This document shows, piece after piece, positions 17,873 through 26,541 of a stretch of 64,000 nucleotides of DNA. The notes under the pieces are model-generated. The model did no database searches, was not told where the DNA came from, and saw nothing but the letters and a program-made list of their open reading frames with translations. Source of the DNA: CAZZKE01 sp964655005 (lineage in GTDB: Bacteria > Pseudomonadota > Alphaproteobacteria > Rhodospirillales > JABHCV01). The translations under genes and the position numbers were made by a program. Numbering within the stretch: position 1 is the first letter of the stretch; each line of letters begins with the position of its first letter. The stretch spans positions 1 through 64,000 of the forward strand of contig CAZZKE010000008.1 in NCBI GenBank assembly GCA_964655005.1, read 5' to 3'.

Positions 17873-18579
17873 CCGGCAAACTGTACGGCCTGGGCGTCGG
17901 CCCCGGCGACCCGGACCTGATGACCCTGAAGGCGGTGAAAGTCCTTGGGGCGGTGCCGGTAATCGCCTATCTGGTCTCGACATCGTCGAACCAATCGGTG
18001 GCCCGCGCCATCGCCGACCGTTTTATCGGGCCGGACAAGACGGAAATCGAGATTCCCATGGCCATGCTGGAAGACGCCGGACCGGGCGGCGGCGTCTACG
18101 ACCGGTACGCCGGGGCCATCGCCGGGCACCTGGATGCCGGACGCGATGTCGCCTGGCTGTGCGAAGGCGACCCGCTGTTGTTCGGCTCGTTCATGTATAT
18201 CCTGGAAAGACTGGGCCCGGACTACCGCGTGGAAACCGTGCCGGGGGTCAGTTCGCTGGGCGCGGCGGCGGCGGCGGCGGGCTTGCCGCTGGTTTCGCGC
18301 CGCCAGTGTCTGGCGGTTGTCCCGGCGACCTTGCCGCGCGACCAGCTGGAACGCCGCCTGGCCGGCGGCGACGCCGTGGCCATTTTCAAGGTCGGTCGCC
18401 ATCTGGACAAGATTCGCGATATTCTCGGCAGCAATGGCCGGGCCGAAGGCGCGGTCCTCGTCGAACGGGCGACCCTGCCCGATTGCCGCGTCCTGCCGCT
18501 TGACGAAGTGACCGGCGGCAGTCGCTATTTCGCCATGATCCTGCTCCCGCCACGCCCGAAGACCGGAGCAAACGGATGA
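17869..18579 (+). CDS. cobI: Precorrin-2 C20-methyltransferase
   Basis: Adds the C-20 methyl group, making (cobalt-)precorrin-3. The 236-residue protein is a single tetrapyrrole methylase domain. It starts GLGVGPGDPDLMTLKAVKVL (the canonical first glycine-rich loop), and has LCEGDPLLFGSFMY near residue 97 and VPGVSSLGAAAAAAG near residue 125. Whether it prefers metal-free precorrin-2 (CobI) or cobalt-factor II (CbiL) cannot be read from sequence; the surrounding cbiX, cbiG and cbiD favour the cobalt form. Four-base overlaps at both ends. Confidence 0.94.
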   Translation: MTGKLYGLGVGPGDPDLMTLKAVKVLGAVPVIAYLVSTSSNQSVARAIADRFIGPDKTEIEIPMAMLEDAGPGGGVYDRYAGAIAGHLDAGRDVAWLCEGDPLLFGSFMYILERLGPDYRVETVPGVSSLGAAAAAAGLPLVSRRQCLAVVPATLPRDQLERRLAGGDAVAIFKVGRHLDKIRDILGSNGRAEGAVLVERATLPDCRVLPLDEVTGGSRYFAMILLPPRPKTGANG

Positions 18580-20396
18580 TCGCCCTGATCGCCCTCGACG
18601 CCGCCGGATACCAATTGGCCCGGCGCCTGAAAAATCACTTCGCGGGGGCCCGCGTGCATGGCCTGGCCGGACGCACCGGCGGGGCCGATGTCGAATTTTC
18701 CGAAGTCGGCGGGCACCTGCGGCAACTGTTCCGGTCCGGCGAAACCATCGTCGGCGTTTGCGCCGCCGGGATCCTGATCCGCGCCCTGGGTCCGGTCCTG
18801 GGCGATAAAATGGCCGAACCGCCGGTGCTGGCCGTGGCGGCGGATGGCGGCAGTGTGGTGCCGTTGCTGGGCGGTCATCGCGGCGGCAACCGGCTGGCCC
18901 TGGAAATTGCCGCGCTGACCGGCGGCCACGGGGCGCTGACCACGGCCGGCGATGTCCGTTACGGGCTGGCGCTGGACGATCCGCCGGCTGGCTGGCGGGT
19001 CGCCAACGGGGCCGCCGTGAAGGCCGTCTCGGCCCGTCTGCTGGCCGGCGAAACGGTGCCGCTGGTCCGGAATTGCGGCAATACCGGCTGGCTGACCGAC
19101 AGCGCCGCGCCGTTTGCCGCCGCCGCCGAAGGCGATGGCCAAGGCTGTGTCCGGGTGACCGAGAAGGCGGTCGGCGACCCGGAAATGGACGTCATTTTGC
19201 ATCCGCCGGTGCTGGCCCTTGGTCTTGGGTGCGAGCGCGATTGCGACCCCCGGGAACTGATCGGTCTGGCCGGGGACAGCCTGGACCGGGCCGGACTGTC
19301 GCCGCTGGCCGTCGCCTGCGTCGTCTCCATCGATGTCAAGATGGACGAACCGGCCATTCATGCCGTCGCCGCGCATTTGAATGTGCCGGTGCGGTTTTTC
19401 GGCGCCGCCGAACTGGAAGCCCAGGCTTGCCGATTGGCCAATCCGTCGGATGTGGTGTTCGAAGAAGTCGGCTGCCATGGCGTCGCCGAAGGGGCGGCGC
19501 TGGCCGCGGTCGGCGATGAGGGCCTGTTGCGGGCCGAAAAAAATCGTTCGAAACGCGCCACCTGCGCCATCGGCTTCGCCGAAAACGGCATCGATCCCGC
19601 CGGCGTCGGCCACCGGCGCGGTCGGCTCCGCATCGTCGGCATCGGCCCCGGCGCCGATGAATGGCGGACCCCGGCGGCGACGGCGGCGCTGGCCGCCGCC
19701 ACCGATGTGGTCGGTTACGATCTTTATCTGAAGCTGATCGAACACCTGATCGGCGGCAAGGCCCGCCATTCGTCGCCACTGGCCCATGAAGAAGAACGAG
19801 TCCGCAAGGCGCTGGATCTGGCCGCCGAAGGTAAATCGGTGGCCCTGGTCTGTTCCGGCGACGCCGGCATCTACGCCCTGGCGACGCTGGCGTTCGAATT
19901 GCTGGACCGCGAGAACAAGGCCCGGTGGAACCGTGTCGATTTGGCCGTAACGCCGGGAATTTCGGCTTTCCAGGCCGCCGCCGCGCGTATCGGCGCCCCT
20001 ATGGGCCACGATTTCTGCACCATATCGCTGTCCGATCTGCTGACTCCGTGGCCGGAAATCGAACGCCGCCTGAAGGCCGCCGCCAGCGGCGATTTCGTCG
20101 TTGCCCTTTATAACCCGGTGTCGAAACGCAGGGTCGCCCAGTTAACCCGGGCCCGCGATTTACTGTTGCAGGGCCGCCCCGCCGATACCCCGGTGGCCCT
20201 GGCCCGCAATCTTGGCCGGGTCGGTGAAACCATGGAAGTCATTACCCTGGGCGAACTGACGCCCGGCCATGCCGACATGCTGACGATGATCGTCATCGGC
20301 AATTCACAAAGCAGATTGATCGACCGCGGCCACCGCCGCTGGCTGTACACGCCACGCGGCTATGCCGCCAAGATGGCCGGGGGCGACGCCAAATGA
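18576..20396 (+). CDS. cbiG-cobJ: Fusion of cobalt-precorrin-5A hydrolase (CbiG) and precorrin-3B C17-methyltransferase (CobJ)
   Basis: One 606-residue chain joins two corrin-ring enzymes. Residues 1 to about 340 are CbiG, with VGVCAAGILIRALGPVLGDK near residue 60 and PPVLALGLGCERDCDPREL in the middle; CbiG opens the delta-lactone of cobalt-precorrin-5A and releases acetaldehyde. From residue about 347 (LRIVGIGPGADEWRTP) to the end is CobJ/CbiH, the C-17 methyltransferase that contracts the ring; SGDAGIYALA and TPGISAFQAAAARIGAP are its substrate-loop motifs. The linker is short and basic. No CobG or CobZ mono-oxygenase is present, so contraction is probably the cobalt-dependent, oxygen-independent type. 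Four-base overlaps join it to cobI and cobM. Confidence 0.95.
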   Translation: MIALIALDAAGYQLARRLKNHFAGARVHGLAGRTGGADVEFSEVGGHLRQLFRSGETIVGVCAAGILIRALGPVLGDKMAEPPVLAVAADGGSVVPLLGGHRGGNRLALEIAALTGGHGALTTAGDVRYGLALDDPPAGWRVANGAAVKAVSARLLAGETVPLVRNCGNTGWLTDSAAPFAAAAEGDGQGCVRVTEKAVGDPEMDVILHPPVLALGLGCERDCDPRELIGLAGDSLDRAGLSPLAVACVVSIDVKMDEPAIHAVAAHLNVPVRFFGAAELEAQACRLANPSDVVFEEVGCHGVAEGAALAAVGDEGLLRAEKNRSKRATCAIGFAENGIDPAGVGHRRGRLRIVGIGPGADEWRTPAATAALAAATDVVGYDLYLKLIEHLIGGKARHSSPLAHEEERVRKALDLAAEGKSVALVCSGDAGIYALATLAFELLDRENKARWNRVDLAVTPGISAFQAAAARIGAPMGHDFCTISLSDLLTPWPEIERRLKAAASGDFVVALYNPVSKRRVAQLTRARDLLLQGRPADTPVALARNLGRVGETMEVITLGELTPGHADMLTMIVIGNSQSRLIDRGHRRWLYTPRGYAAKMAGGDAK

Positions 20397-21151
20397 CCGT
20401 TCATTTTATCGGCGCCGGACCGGGTGCTGCGGACCTGATAACCGTGCGCGGCCTTGATCTTATAAAGCGGGCCGGCCTGGTGCTTTACGCCGGGTCGCTG
20501 GTGCCGGAGGCGGTCGTCGCCGAGGCCCGGACGGACGCCCGCGTGGTCGATACCGCGCCGCTGCATCTGGATCAGATAATCGCCGAAATCGAGGCCGCCC
20601 ACGGGCGCGGCGCCGATATCGCCCGCGTCCATTCAGGCGACCCGTCGTTATATGGCGCCATCGCCGAACAGATGCGCCGGCTCGACGGCCTGGGCATCGA
20701 CTACGATGTGACCCCCGGCGTTTCCGCCTATGCGGCGGCGGCGGCGGCGATGAAAACGGAACTGACCCTGCCCGGCGTCAGCCAGACCGTAATTCTGACC
20801 CGGACGGCGGTACGGTCATCCGACATGCCCGGCGGCGAAGACCTGGCCAGCCTGGGCAAAAGCGGCGCTACCCTGGCCCTGCACCTGTCGGTCAATAATA
20901 TGGCCAAGGTAGTCCGCGACCTGATCCCCCATTACGGCGCCGATTGCCCGGCCGCCATGGTCTACCGCGCCAGTTGGCCCGACCAGTTGATTATTCGCGG
21001 CGTGCTTGGCGATATCCGCGGCAAGGTAAAGGCCGCCGGCGTCACCCGCACGGCGCTGATTCTGGTCGGCCGGGTGCTCGATCAAAATGGCTTCGACGAA
21101 TCCCGGCTTTACGCCGCCGACCATCATCATGTGCTAAGACCGAAGGCTTAG
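20393..21151 (+). CDS. cobM: Precorrin-4 C11-methyltransferase
   Basis: Methylates C-11 of (cobalt-)precorrin-4. The 252-residue tetrapyrrole methylase starts VHFIGAGPGAADLITVRG, has VHSGDPSLYGAIAEQMRRL near residue 80 and the CbiF-type VTPGVSAYAAAAAAM loop. The segment LALHLSVNNMAKVV fits the subfamily. It ends the plus-strand cbiX operon, and its last 18 bases overlap the convergent cobK gene. Confidence 0.95.
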   Translation: MTVHFIGAGPGAADLITVRGLDLIKRAGLVLYAGSLVPEAVVAEARTDARVVDTAPLHLDQIIAEIEAAHGRGADIARVHSGDPSLYGAIAEQMRRLDGLGIDYDVTPGVSAYAAAAAAMKTELTLPGVSQTVILTRTAVRSSDMPGGEDLASLGKSGATLALHLSVNNMAKVVRDLIPHYGADCPAAMVYRASWPDQLIIRGVLGDIRGKVKAAGVTRTALILVGRVLDQNGFDESRLYAADHHHVLRPKA

Positions 21152-21874
21152 CCAGCGCAAGGCGTCCTCGACGCCGGCGGCCCGCTCGCCCGGTTCGTCC
21201 GGCGGGCGGGCGATCAGCACGATCGGGATCATCAGTTCCCGGGCGGCGGTGATCTTGGCCGGAAGGTTCGCGCCGCCGCTGTTTCTGGAAACCAGTACGT
21301 CGATGCGGTGTTCCCGCAGCAGCGCTTTTTCGCCGGCCGGCGAAAACGGCGGCCGCCCGGTGATGACGGTGGCCCCGGCTATCGGCAGCGGCTCTTCGGG
21401 CCGGTCGATCACCCGGATTACGAAGGCCATGTCCGGCATGGCGGCAAAAGCGGTCAGGCCGCCATGGCCGAAGCTCAGGAACGCCCGCCGGCCGAGCTTC
21501 GACGCCGCCTTCGCGGCGGTCGCGAAACTATCGACTTCAAGCGCCTCGCCGACCGGCCATGACGGGCGTCGCAAAATCAGTCGCGGCGTACCCGTTTGCC
21601 GACAGGCGGCGGTAGCGTTTCGCGATATATTGGCGGCGAAAGGATGGGTGGCGTCGATCAGCAGGTCGATCTTTTCAGACACTATATAATGGGCCAGTCC
21701 GTCGCCGCCGCCGAAACCGCCGACCCGGACCCGGCCCGGCAGCGGGCGTGGATTTTTTACCCGGCCGGCCAGCGAGCTGATTACTTCCAGCCGCCCGGCG
21801 AACCGCTCGACAGCGCGTTTCGCCAGTTGCGCCGCCTCGGCGACGCCGCCAAGAATAAGCAGCCGCTTGCTCAT
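21134..21874 (-). CDS. cobK: Precorrin-6A reductase
   Basis: Reduces the macrocycle of precorrin-6A (or its cobalt form) with NADPH. The 246-residue protein starts with RLLILGGVAEAAQLAKRAVE, has the family hallmark LLIDATHPFAANISRNA near residue 75, and a late VLVSRNSGGANLPAKITAARELMIPIVLIARPP block typical of CobK/CbiJ. Its start overlaps the cbiD stop by four bases, so cbiD-cobK form a minus-strand pair. The 3' end overlaps cobM by 18 bases. Confidence 0.94.
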   Translation of the reverse strand: MSKRLLILGGVAEAAQLAKRAVERFAGRLEVISSLAGRVKNPRPLPGRVRVGGFGGGDGLAHYIVSEKIDLLIDATHPFAANISRNATAACRQTGTPRLILRRPSWPVGEALEVDSFATAAKAASKLGRRAFLSFGHGGLTAFAAMPDMAFVIRVIDRPEEPLPIAGATVITGRPPFSPAGEKALLREHRIDVLVSRNSGGANLPAKITAARELMIPIVLIARPPDEPGERAAGVEDALRWLSLRS

Positions 21875-22974
21875 GACCGGCCCGCCAGGGTTCCCCGGCG
21901 GTCGAAAACGATCACTTCGACCATACTGTCGCCGGCCAGGGTGGCCATTGCCGTTTCCCGGGCCAGCGCGGCGATGCGCCCGGCCAGCGGCAGGCCGTCC
22001 CGCCGGGCCATATCCAGGACTTGCTGGGCGGTGTTGGCGGTACGGGCGGCGGCGGCGGTTTTTTTCGAAGCGCCGAGGCCGTCCATCAGGTCCGCCAGCC
22101 GGTCGAAATCCACCTTGGAGCGCGACGAATGCAGGTCCATGCAGCCCTGACCAAGCTTGGCCATTTTGGCGAAACCGCCGGCGATGGTCAGCCTGGGGAC
22201 CGGGTGACGGCGCAGATATTTCAACATGCCGCCGGCGAAATCACCCATCTCGATCAAGGCCGTTTCAGGCAGGCCGTACAACGCCTGCACGGCGGCCTCC
22301 GAAGTCTTGCCGGTGGCCCCGGCCAGATGTTCCAGACCGGCGGCGCGGCCGACATCGATGCCGCTGTGGATCGCCTGAATCCAGGCCGAACAGGAAAAAG
22401 GCCGGACCACCCCGGTGGTGCCCAGAATCGACAGGCCGCCCTTGATGCCAAGCCGCCCGTTCATGGTTTTTTTCGCCAGTTCCCGGCCACCGGGAATGGC
22501 CACGGTGACCGAAAAATCGGCCGGCGCGGAAAACTCCGTGGCGGCGGCACGAATATTTTCCGCGATCATTTTTCTGGGACCCGGATTGATCGCCGCCTCG
22601 CCAACCGGTACCGGCAGGCCCGGCAGGGTCACCGTGCCGACCCCGACCCCGGCGCTGAAGGTGATGCCGGCGCCCGGCGGGCCGCGTTCCACGGTAACGA
22701 CGATTTCCGCCCCGTGGGTGACGTCGGGGTCGTCGCCGGCATCCTTGATAACCCCGGCGGTGGCGGTGTCGCCGTCGCTTGAATGCCGCGACAGGGCGAA
22801 AACCGGGGTTTTGCCTTTCGGCAGGGTAATGCCGACCGATCCGGAAAATTCACCCGACAACAGGGCGCGGACCGCCGCCGTCGCGCCGGCGGTGGCGCAG
22901 GCGCCGGTGGTCCAGCCGGGGCGCAGGGCGGCTTTCGGTTTCGCTGCGGTTTCAAATAAGTGCTTGCCGGACAT
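21871..22974 (-). CDS. cbiD: Cobalt-precorrin-5B C1-methyltransferase
   Basis: Methylates C-1, the step done by CobF in the aerobic route. Its presence with cbiG indicates the early-cobalt pathway. The 367-residue protein begins at MSGKHLFE and has the diagnostic LRPGWTTGACATAGATAAV near residue 17, AAINPGPRKMIAENIRAAA and GGLSILGTTGVVRPFSCSAW. The ATG at 22974 was chosen because a longer frame adds 27 residues unlike the family. It is transcribed divergently from the SCO1-cobB run. Confidence 0.95.
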   Translation of the reverse strand: MSGKHLFETAAKPKAALRPGWTTGACATAGATAAVRALLSGEFSGSVGITLPKGKTPVFALSRHSSDGDTATAGVIKDAGDDPDVTHGAEIVVTVERGPPGAGITFSAGVGVGTVTLPGLPVPVGEAAINPGPRKMIAENIRAAATEFSAPADFSVTVAIPGGRELAKKTMNGRLGIKGGLSILGTTGVVRPFSCSAWIQAIHSGIDVGRAAGLEHLAGATGKTSEAAVQALYGLPETALIEMGDFAGGMLKYLRRHPVPRLTIAGGFAKMAKLGQGCMDLHSSRSKVDFDRLADLMDGLGASKKTAAAARTANTAQQVLDMARRDGLPLAGRIAALARETAMATLAGDSMVEVIVFDRRGTLAGRS

Positions 22975-23086
22975 GGCCGGTAATGTAACCTGCCACCGGT
23001 AAAAATGGTAATCCGGTTTGTCGGCGATTACAGTTAGGCTATCATCGGATTGCAATCAGTAGCGCCGGGCGAACAGGCAGGACTTC

Positions 23087-23776
23087 ATGGCGGACCGGAA
23101 AGAGAAAAAAAACGACCCGAACGGGGCCTCCGGCAAAAAAGGCGGCGGCAAGGTGCCGCGATGGATGGCGTATTCCATCCTGTTCGCGGCGGCCGGGTTC
23201 GCGGTCGTGATCTGGTCGCGGTATGTGGCCCCGGGAACGCCGGCGGCCAGGTTTTTTTCCGGCGAGACCGCCGGCCAGGCCAGGATCGGCGGCCCTTTTA
23301 CCCTGGTTAATCAGGATGGCGGGACGGTAACCCAGGCCGATTTCCGGGGCCGCTACATGCTGGTCTACTTCGGCTATACATTTTGCCCCGATATCTGCCC
23401 GACAACGCTTAGCAACATGGCCGAGGCGCTCGATATGATCGGGGATAAGGCGGCCGCCGTGACCCCGGTCTTCATCAGCATGGATCCGGCGCGGGATACA
23501 CCGGAACAGATGAAAATGTACATCAAGTATTTTGACCCGAGGCTGGTCGGGCTGACCGGTAGCCAGGAACAGGTGGCGGCGGTGGTCGAAGCCTACAAGG
23601 CGTATTCGGTCAGGGCCGACGAGGGCAAGGATTCCGGCGGCAGCGACGACGGAGAATATCTGATAGATCATTCCGCGAGTGTCTATCTGATGGGTTCCGA
23701 CGGTGAATTCGTGTTCCATTTCAATCAGGGCGTCAGCGCCGAAGAATTAGCGAAACGGCTGGAGGAATTTTTATAA
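23087..23776 (+). CDS. SCO1/SenC copper chaperone, membrane-anchored (first copy)
   Basis: Thioredoxin-fold protein that delivers copper to the CuA site of cytochrome c oxidase or keeps its cysteines reduced. The 229-residue chain has a charged N-terminus, one membrane segment at about residues 27-46 and a periplasmic domain. Copper ligands are the two Cys of TFCPDICP near residue 103 and the His in LIDHSAS near residue 195. The start follows GGCAGGACTTC, a usable ribosome-binding site. Its stop is directly followed by the ATG of cobB with no gap, an unexpected pairing of copper and cobalamin genes. A second SCO1 lies at 55.6 kb. Confidence 0.93.
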   Translation: MADRKEKKNDPNGASGKKGGGKVPRWMAYSILFAAAGFAVVIWSRYVAPGTPAARFFSGETAGQARIGGPFTLVNQDGGTVTQADFRGRYMLVYFGYTFCPDICPTTLSNMAEALDMIGDKAAAVTPVFISMDPARDTPEQMKMYIKYFDPRLVGLTGSQEQVAAVVEAYKAYSVRADEGKDSGGSDDGEYLIDHSASVYLMGSDGEFVFHFNQGVSAEELAKRLEEFL

Positions 23777-25165
23777 ATGGAGGAAAACACGACACTGCGG
23801 AATTCCGTCCCGCCCGGGGCCGGGCTGATTATCGCGGCGCCGGCTTCCGGTTCCGGCAAAACGGTATTCACCCTGGGATTATTGCAGCACCTGTCTCGCG
23901 CCGGCATCGATATCGCGTCCGCCAAGGTTGGGCCGGATTATATCGATCCGGCATTTCATGCCGCGGCGACCAAGACGACCTGCATCAATCTCGATTATTG
24001 GGCCATGCGTCCCGCCATGCTGATGCGGGCGGCGTTTGAATTGGGCGCCGCCGGGGCGACGGTTATTTGCGAGGGCGTGATGGGGCTTTTCGACGGCGCC
24101 GTGCAGGAACAGGGTTCGACCGCCGACCTGTCGGAAATGACCGGCTGGCCGATTATTCTGGTCATTGACGCCGGGTCCCAGGGCGCTTCGGCCGGGGCCG
24201 TGCTGCGCGGTTTCACCACGCACAGGCCGGGCCTGGAAATCGCCGGCATCGTCTTTAACCGCATCGGCGGCGACAGGCATCGGAATATTCTGGCTGCCGC
24301 CGCCGCCGCCGTCGCGCCGGAAATCCCGGTCCTTGGCTTTATCCCGCGAAAAGGTGAATTGAACCTGCCGAGCAGGCACCTGGGGCTGATTCAGGCGGGC
24401 GAATATCGGAATCTTGAACTGCTGCTGGAAGCGGCGGCCAACCAGGTCGAGCTTCATGTCGATGTCGAGAAATTATTGACCCTGGCGCGGCCCCTGAAGG
24501 GCCGGGACCGGATCGCCGGGGCCGGCGCGCCGTCCGCCGTCAGGCCGCTTGGCCAGAACATCGCCATCGCCGAGGACGAGGCATTTACCTTCCGCTATCC
24601 GCTGATTGTCGAGGGTTGGCGGGACCAGGGCGCCGCGATCAGTTTCTTTTCGCCGCTTGACGATGAACCGCCGCCCGAAGATGCCGACGCCGTCTACCTG
24701 CCGGGTGGATACCCGGAACTGCACGCCTACCGGCTGGCCACGGCGACCGCCTTCATGGATGGCCTGCGCGCCGCGGCGGCGCGCGGGGCGATGGTTTTCG
24801 GCGAATGCGGCGGCTATATGGTGCTGGGCAAGGGGATGATTGACGCCGATGGCCAGCGGCATGTGATGTCGGGCCTGCTGTCGCTGGAAACGTCATTCGC
24901 CGAACCCAAGCTGCATCTGGGATATCGCGACCTGGAACTGGATGTCGGGGCGGCCCTGGGGTCGGGTAATATTCTGGGGGCGCCGGGCGCCAGGTTCCGC
25001 GGCCACGAATTCCATTACGCCACGGTCCTGAAGGAAAGTCCGGGGGCGCCGTTGTTCCAGTGCCGCGACGCCGGCGGTGAAGACCTGGGCCTGGCCGGCC
25101 TGGCCGATGGCCGGGTGATGGGATCTTTCATTCATTTGATCGACCGGTTCGACGAAGATGCCTGA
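23777..25165 (+). CDS. cobB: Cobyrinic acid a,c-diamide synthase
   Basis: Glutamine- and ATP-dependent amidation of carboxylates a and c of (hydrogeno)cobyrinic acid. The 462-residue chain (CobB/CbiA family) has the P-loop GSGKTVFTLGLLQHL near residue 27, VGPDYIDPAFH, then a C-terminal glutamine amidotransferase domain: YLPGGYPELHAYRLA and the nucleophile in FGECGGYMVLG near residue 340, with the pairing His in GSFIHLI near the end. It follows SCO1 with no spacer and overlaps the YcgN-type gene by 8 bases. Confidence 0.95.
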   Translation: MEENTTLRNSVPPGAGLIIAAPASGSGKTVFTLGLLQHLSRAGIDIASAKVGPDYIDPAFHAAATKTTCINLDYWAMRPAMLMRAAFELGAAGATVICEGVMGLFDGAVQEQGSTADLSEMTGWPIILVIDAGSQGASAGAVLRGFTTHRPGLEIAGIVFNRIGGDRHRNILAAAAAAVAPEIPVLGFIPRKGELNLPSRHLGLIQAGEYRNLELLLEAAANQVELHVDVEKLLTLARPLKGRDRIAGAGAPSAVRPLGQNIAIAEDEAFTFRYPLIVEGWRDQGAAISFFSPLDDEPPPEDADAVYLPGGYPELHAYRLATATAFMDGLRAAAARGAMVFGECGGYMVLGKGMIDADGQRHVMSGLLSLETSFAEPKLHLGYRDLELDVGAALGSGNILGAPGARFRGHEFHYATVLKESPGAPLFQCRDAGGEDLGLAGLADGRVMGSFIHLIDRFDEDA

Positions 25166-25634
25166 TGCCGCGCCAGGTGAAACGGAACCGTTCTGGGAAA
25201 CCAAGCGGCTTGATGAAATGAACGCCCGGGAATGGGAATCCCTGTGCGACGGCTGCGCCAGATGCTGCCTTGAAAAGCTTGAAGACAGCGACGGCGGCGC
25301 GGTCAGCTACACCGACGTCGCCTGCACCCTGCTTGATGTCCATTCCTGCCGCTGCACCAATTACGCAGAGCGCCGGAAATTCATGCCCGACTGCGAACGC
25401 CTGACCGTCCGCAATGTGCAATATCTGCACTGGATGCCATCGACCTGCGCCTACAAGCTGCTGGCCAACGGCGCGCCGCTGCCGGCCTGGCACCCGCTGG
25501 TCAGCGGCTCGCCGGATTCCGTCCACCGGGCCGGCGTATCGGTACGCGGTCGCGCCGTGCCGGGCGCCCTGGCCGGCGATCTGGAAGATCACATAGTCAG
25601 CTGGCCCAATGCCGGGGGGTATATAAATGACTAA
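25158..25634 (+). CDS. YcgN/UPF0260-type cysteine-cluster protein
   Basis: A 158-residue cytoplasmic protein of the UPF0260 (YcgN) family, with a CxxC-rich putative Zn or Fe-S site. Visible cysteines are CDGCARCCLEK near residues 31-40, then CTLLDVHSCRCTNY and DCERL; conserved WMPSTCAYKLL and the DSVHRAGVSVRGR block confirm the family. The biochemical role is not established. It overlaps cobB upstream and the DapA-family gene downstream by 8 bases each, so it is in the same transcript. Confidence 0.9.
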   Translation: MPDAAPGETEPFWETKRLDEMNAREWESLCDGCARCCLEKLEDSDGGAVSYTDVACTLLDVHSCRCTNYAERRKFMPDCERLTVRNVQYLHWMPSTCAYKLLANGAPLPAWHPLVSGSPDSVHRAGVSVRGRAVPGALAGDLEDHIVSWPNAGGYIND

Positions 25635-26541
25635 CGTGGGCGGCGTGTTCGCCGCCGCGCTAACGCCTCTAAACGCCGATTTATCGGTCAACGGCAAGGC
25701 CCTGGTGGACCACTGCCGCTGGCTGCTGGAAAACGGCTGCGATGGCCTGGCGGTGCTGGGGACGACCGGCGAGGCCAATTCGTTTTCCGTGGAAGAACGC
25801 ATCGGGATCGTCGATACGCTGATCGAAGGCGGGGTGCCTGGCCGGGTGTTGATCCCCGGCACCGGATGCTGCTCGATCCCCGATACCGTCGCGCTCAGCC
25901 GTCATGCCGTGGAAAACGGCGCCGCCGGGGTGCTGATGCTGCCGCCGTTCTATTACAAGGGGGTCGGCGACGACGGCCTGTTCGCCGCCTACAGCGAAGT
26001 GATCGAGCGGGTCGGCGACGCCCGGCTCAGGGTATATCTTTACCATTTCCCGCAAATGTCGGCGACGCCCATAAGCTACGGCCTGATCGAACGGCTGCTG
26101 GCCCGCTATCCCGGCACAATCGCCGGCATGAAGGACAGTTCCGGCGATTACGCCAATATGTCGGGCGCGGCAAAACGGTTTCCCGGTTTCGGGGTGTTTT
26201 CGGGATCCGATGAATTCCTTTCGCCGCTGCTGCGCGACGGCGGCATCGGCTGCATTACCGCCGTCGCCAATATCGCCGGCAACCGGGCCGCCGAAATCTA
26301 TGCCGCCTGGGGTTCCGGCGATGCCGCGGCGATGGATGCGGCCCAGGAAAAACTAAGCGCCGTGCGCCGTGTGGTTGCCGCCTATCCGCTGTCGGCGGCC
26401 CTGAAGGATATCGTGGCCCGCCACCGGGGCGATGCCGCCTGGCGGACGGTGCGGCCGCCCCTGGTCGCCCTCGACGACCGCCACTCGGCGGAACTGGCCG
26501 AACGACTGGGGGCCACCGGCCACCGGCTGCCTGAATGTTGA
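25627..26541 (+). CDS. DapA-family Schiff-base aldolase/lyase, not a true dihydrodipicolinate synthase
   Basis: A 304-residue TIM-barrel lyase. The GTTGEANSFS phosphate/carboxylate loop is near residue 42, the Tyr-containing VYLYHFPQ near residue 138 and the Schiff-base lysine in IAGMKDSSGD near residue 163. In true DapA the segment after the tyrosine carries an arginine that binds aspartate semialdehyde (YNVPSRT); here it reads YHFPQMSA. A lysine-pathway role is therefore unlikely, and another 2-keto-acid aldolase or lyase is more probable. The substrate is unknown. Overlapping genes on both sides place it in the cobB transcript. Confidence 0.85.
   Translation: MTNVGGVFAAALTPLNADLSVNGKALVDHCRWLLENGCDGLAVLGTTGEANSFSVEERIGIVDTLIEGGVPGRVLIPGTGCCSIPDTVALSRHAVENGAAGVLMLPPFYYKGVGDDGLFAAYSEVIERVGDARLRVYLYHFPQMSATPISYGLIERLLARYPGTIAGMKDSSGDYANMSGAAKRFPGFGVFSGSDEFLSPLLRDGGIGCITAVANIAGNRAAEIYAAWGSGDAAAMDAAQEKLSAVRRVVAAYPLSAALKDIVARHRGDAAWRTVRPPLVALDDRHSAELAERLGATGHRLPEC

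Noticed and set aside
25627..26541. Lysine-pathway dapA
   Set aside because: The arginine that binds the substrate after the YNVP-type tyrosine is absent (YHFPQMSA), and the gene is not with other lysine genes.
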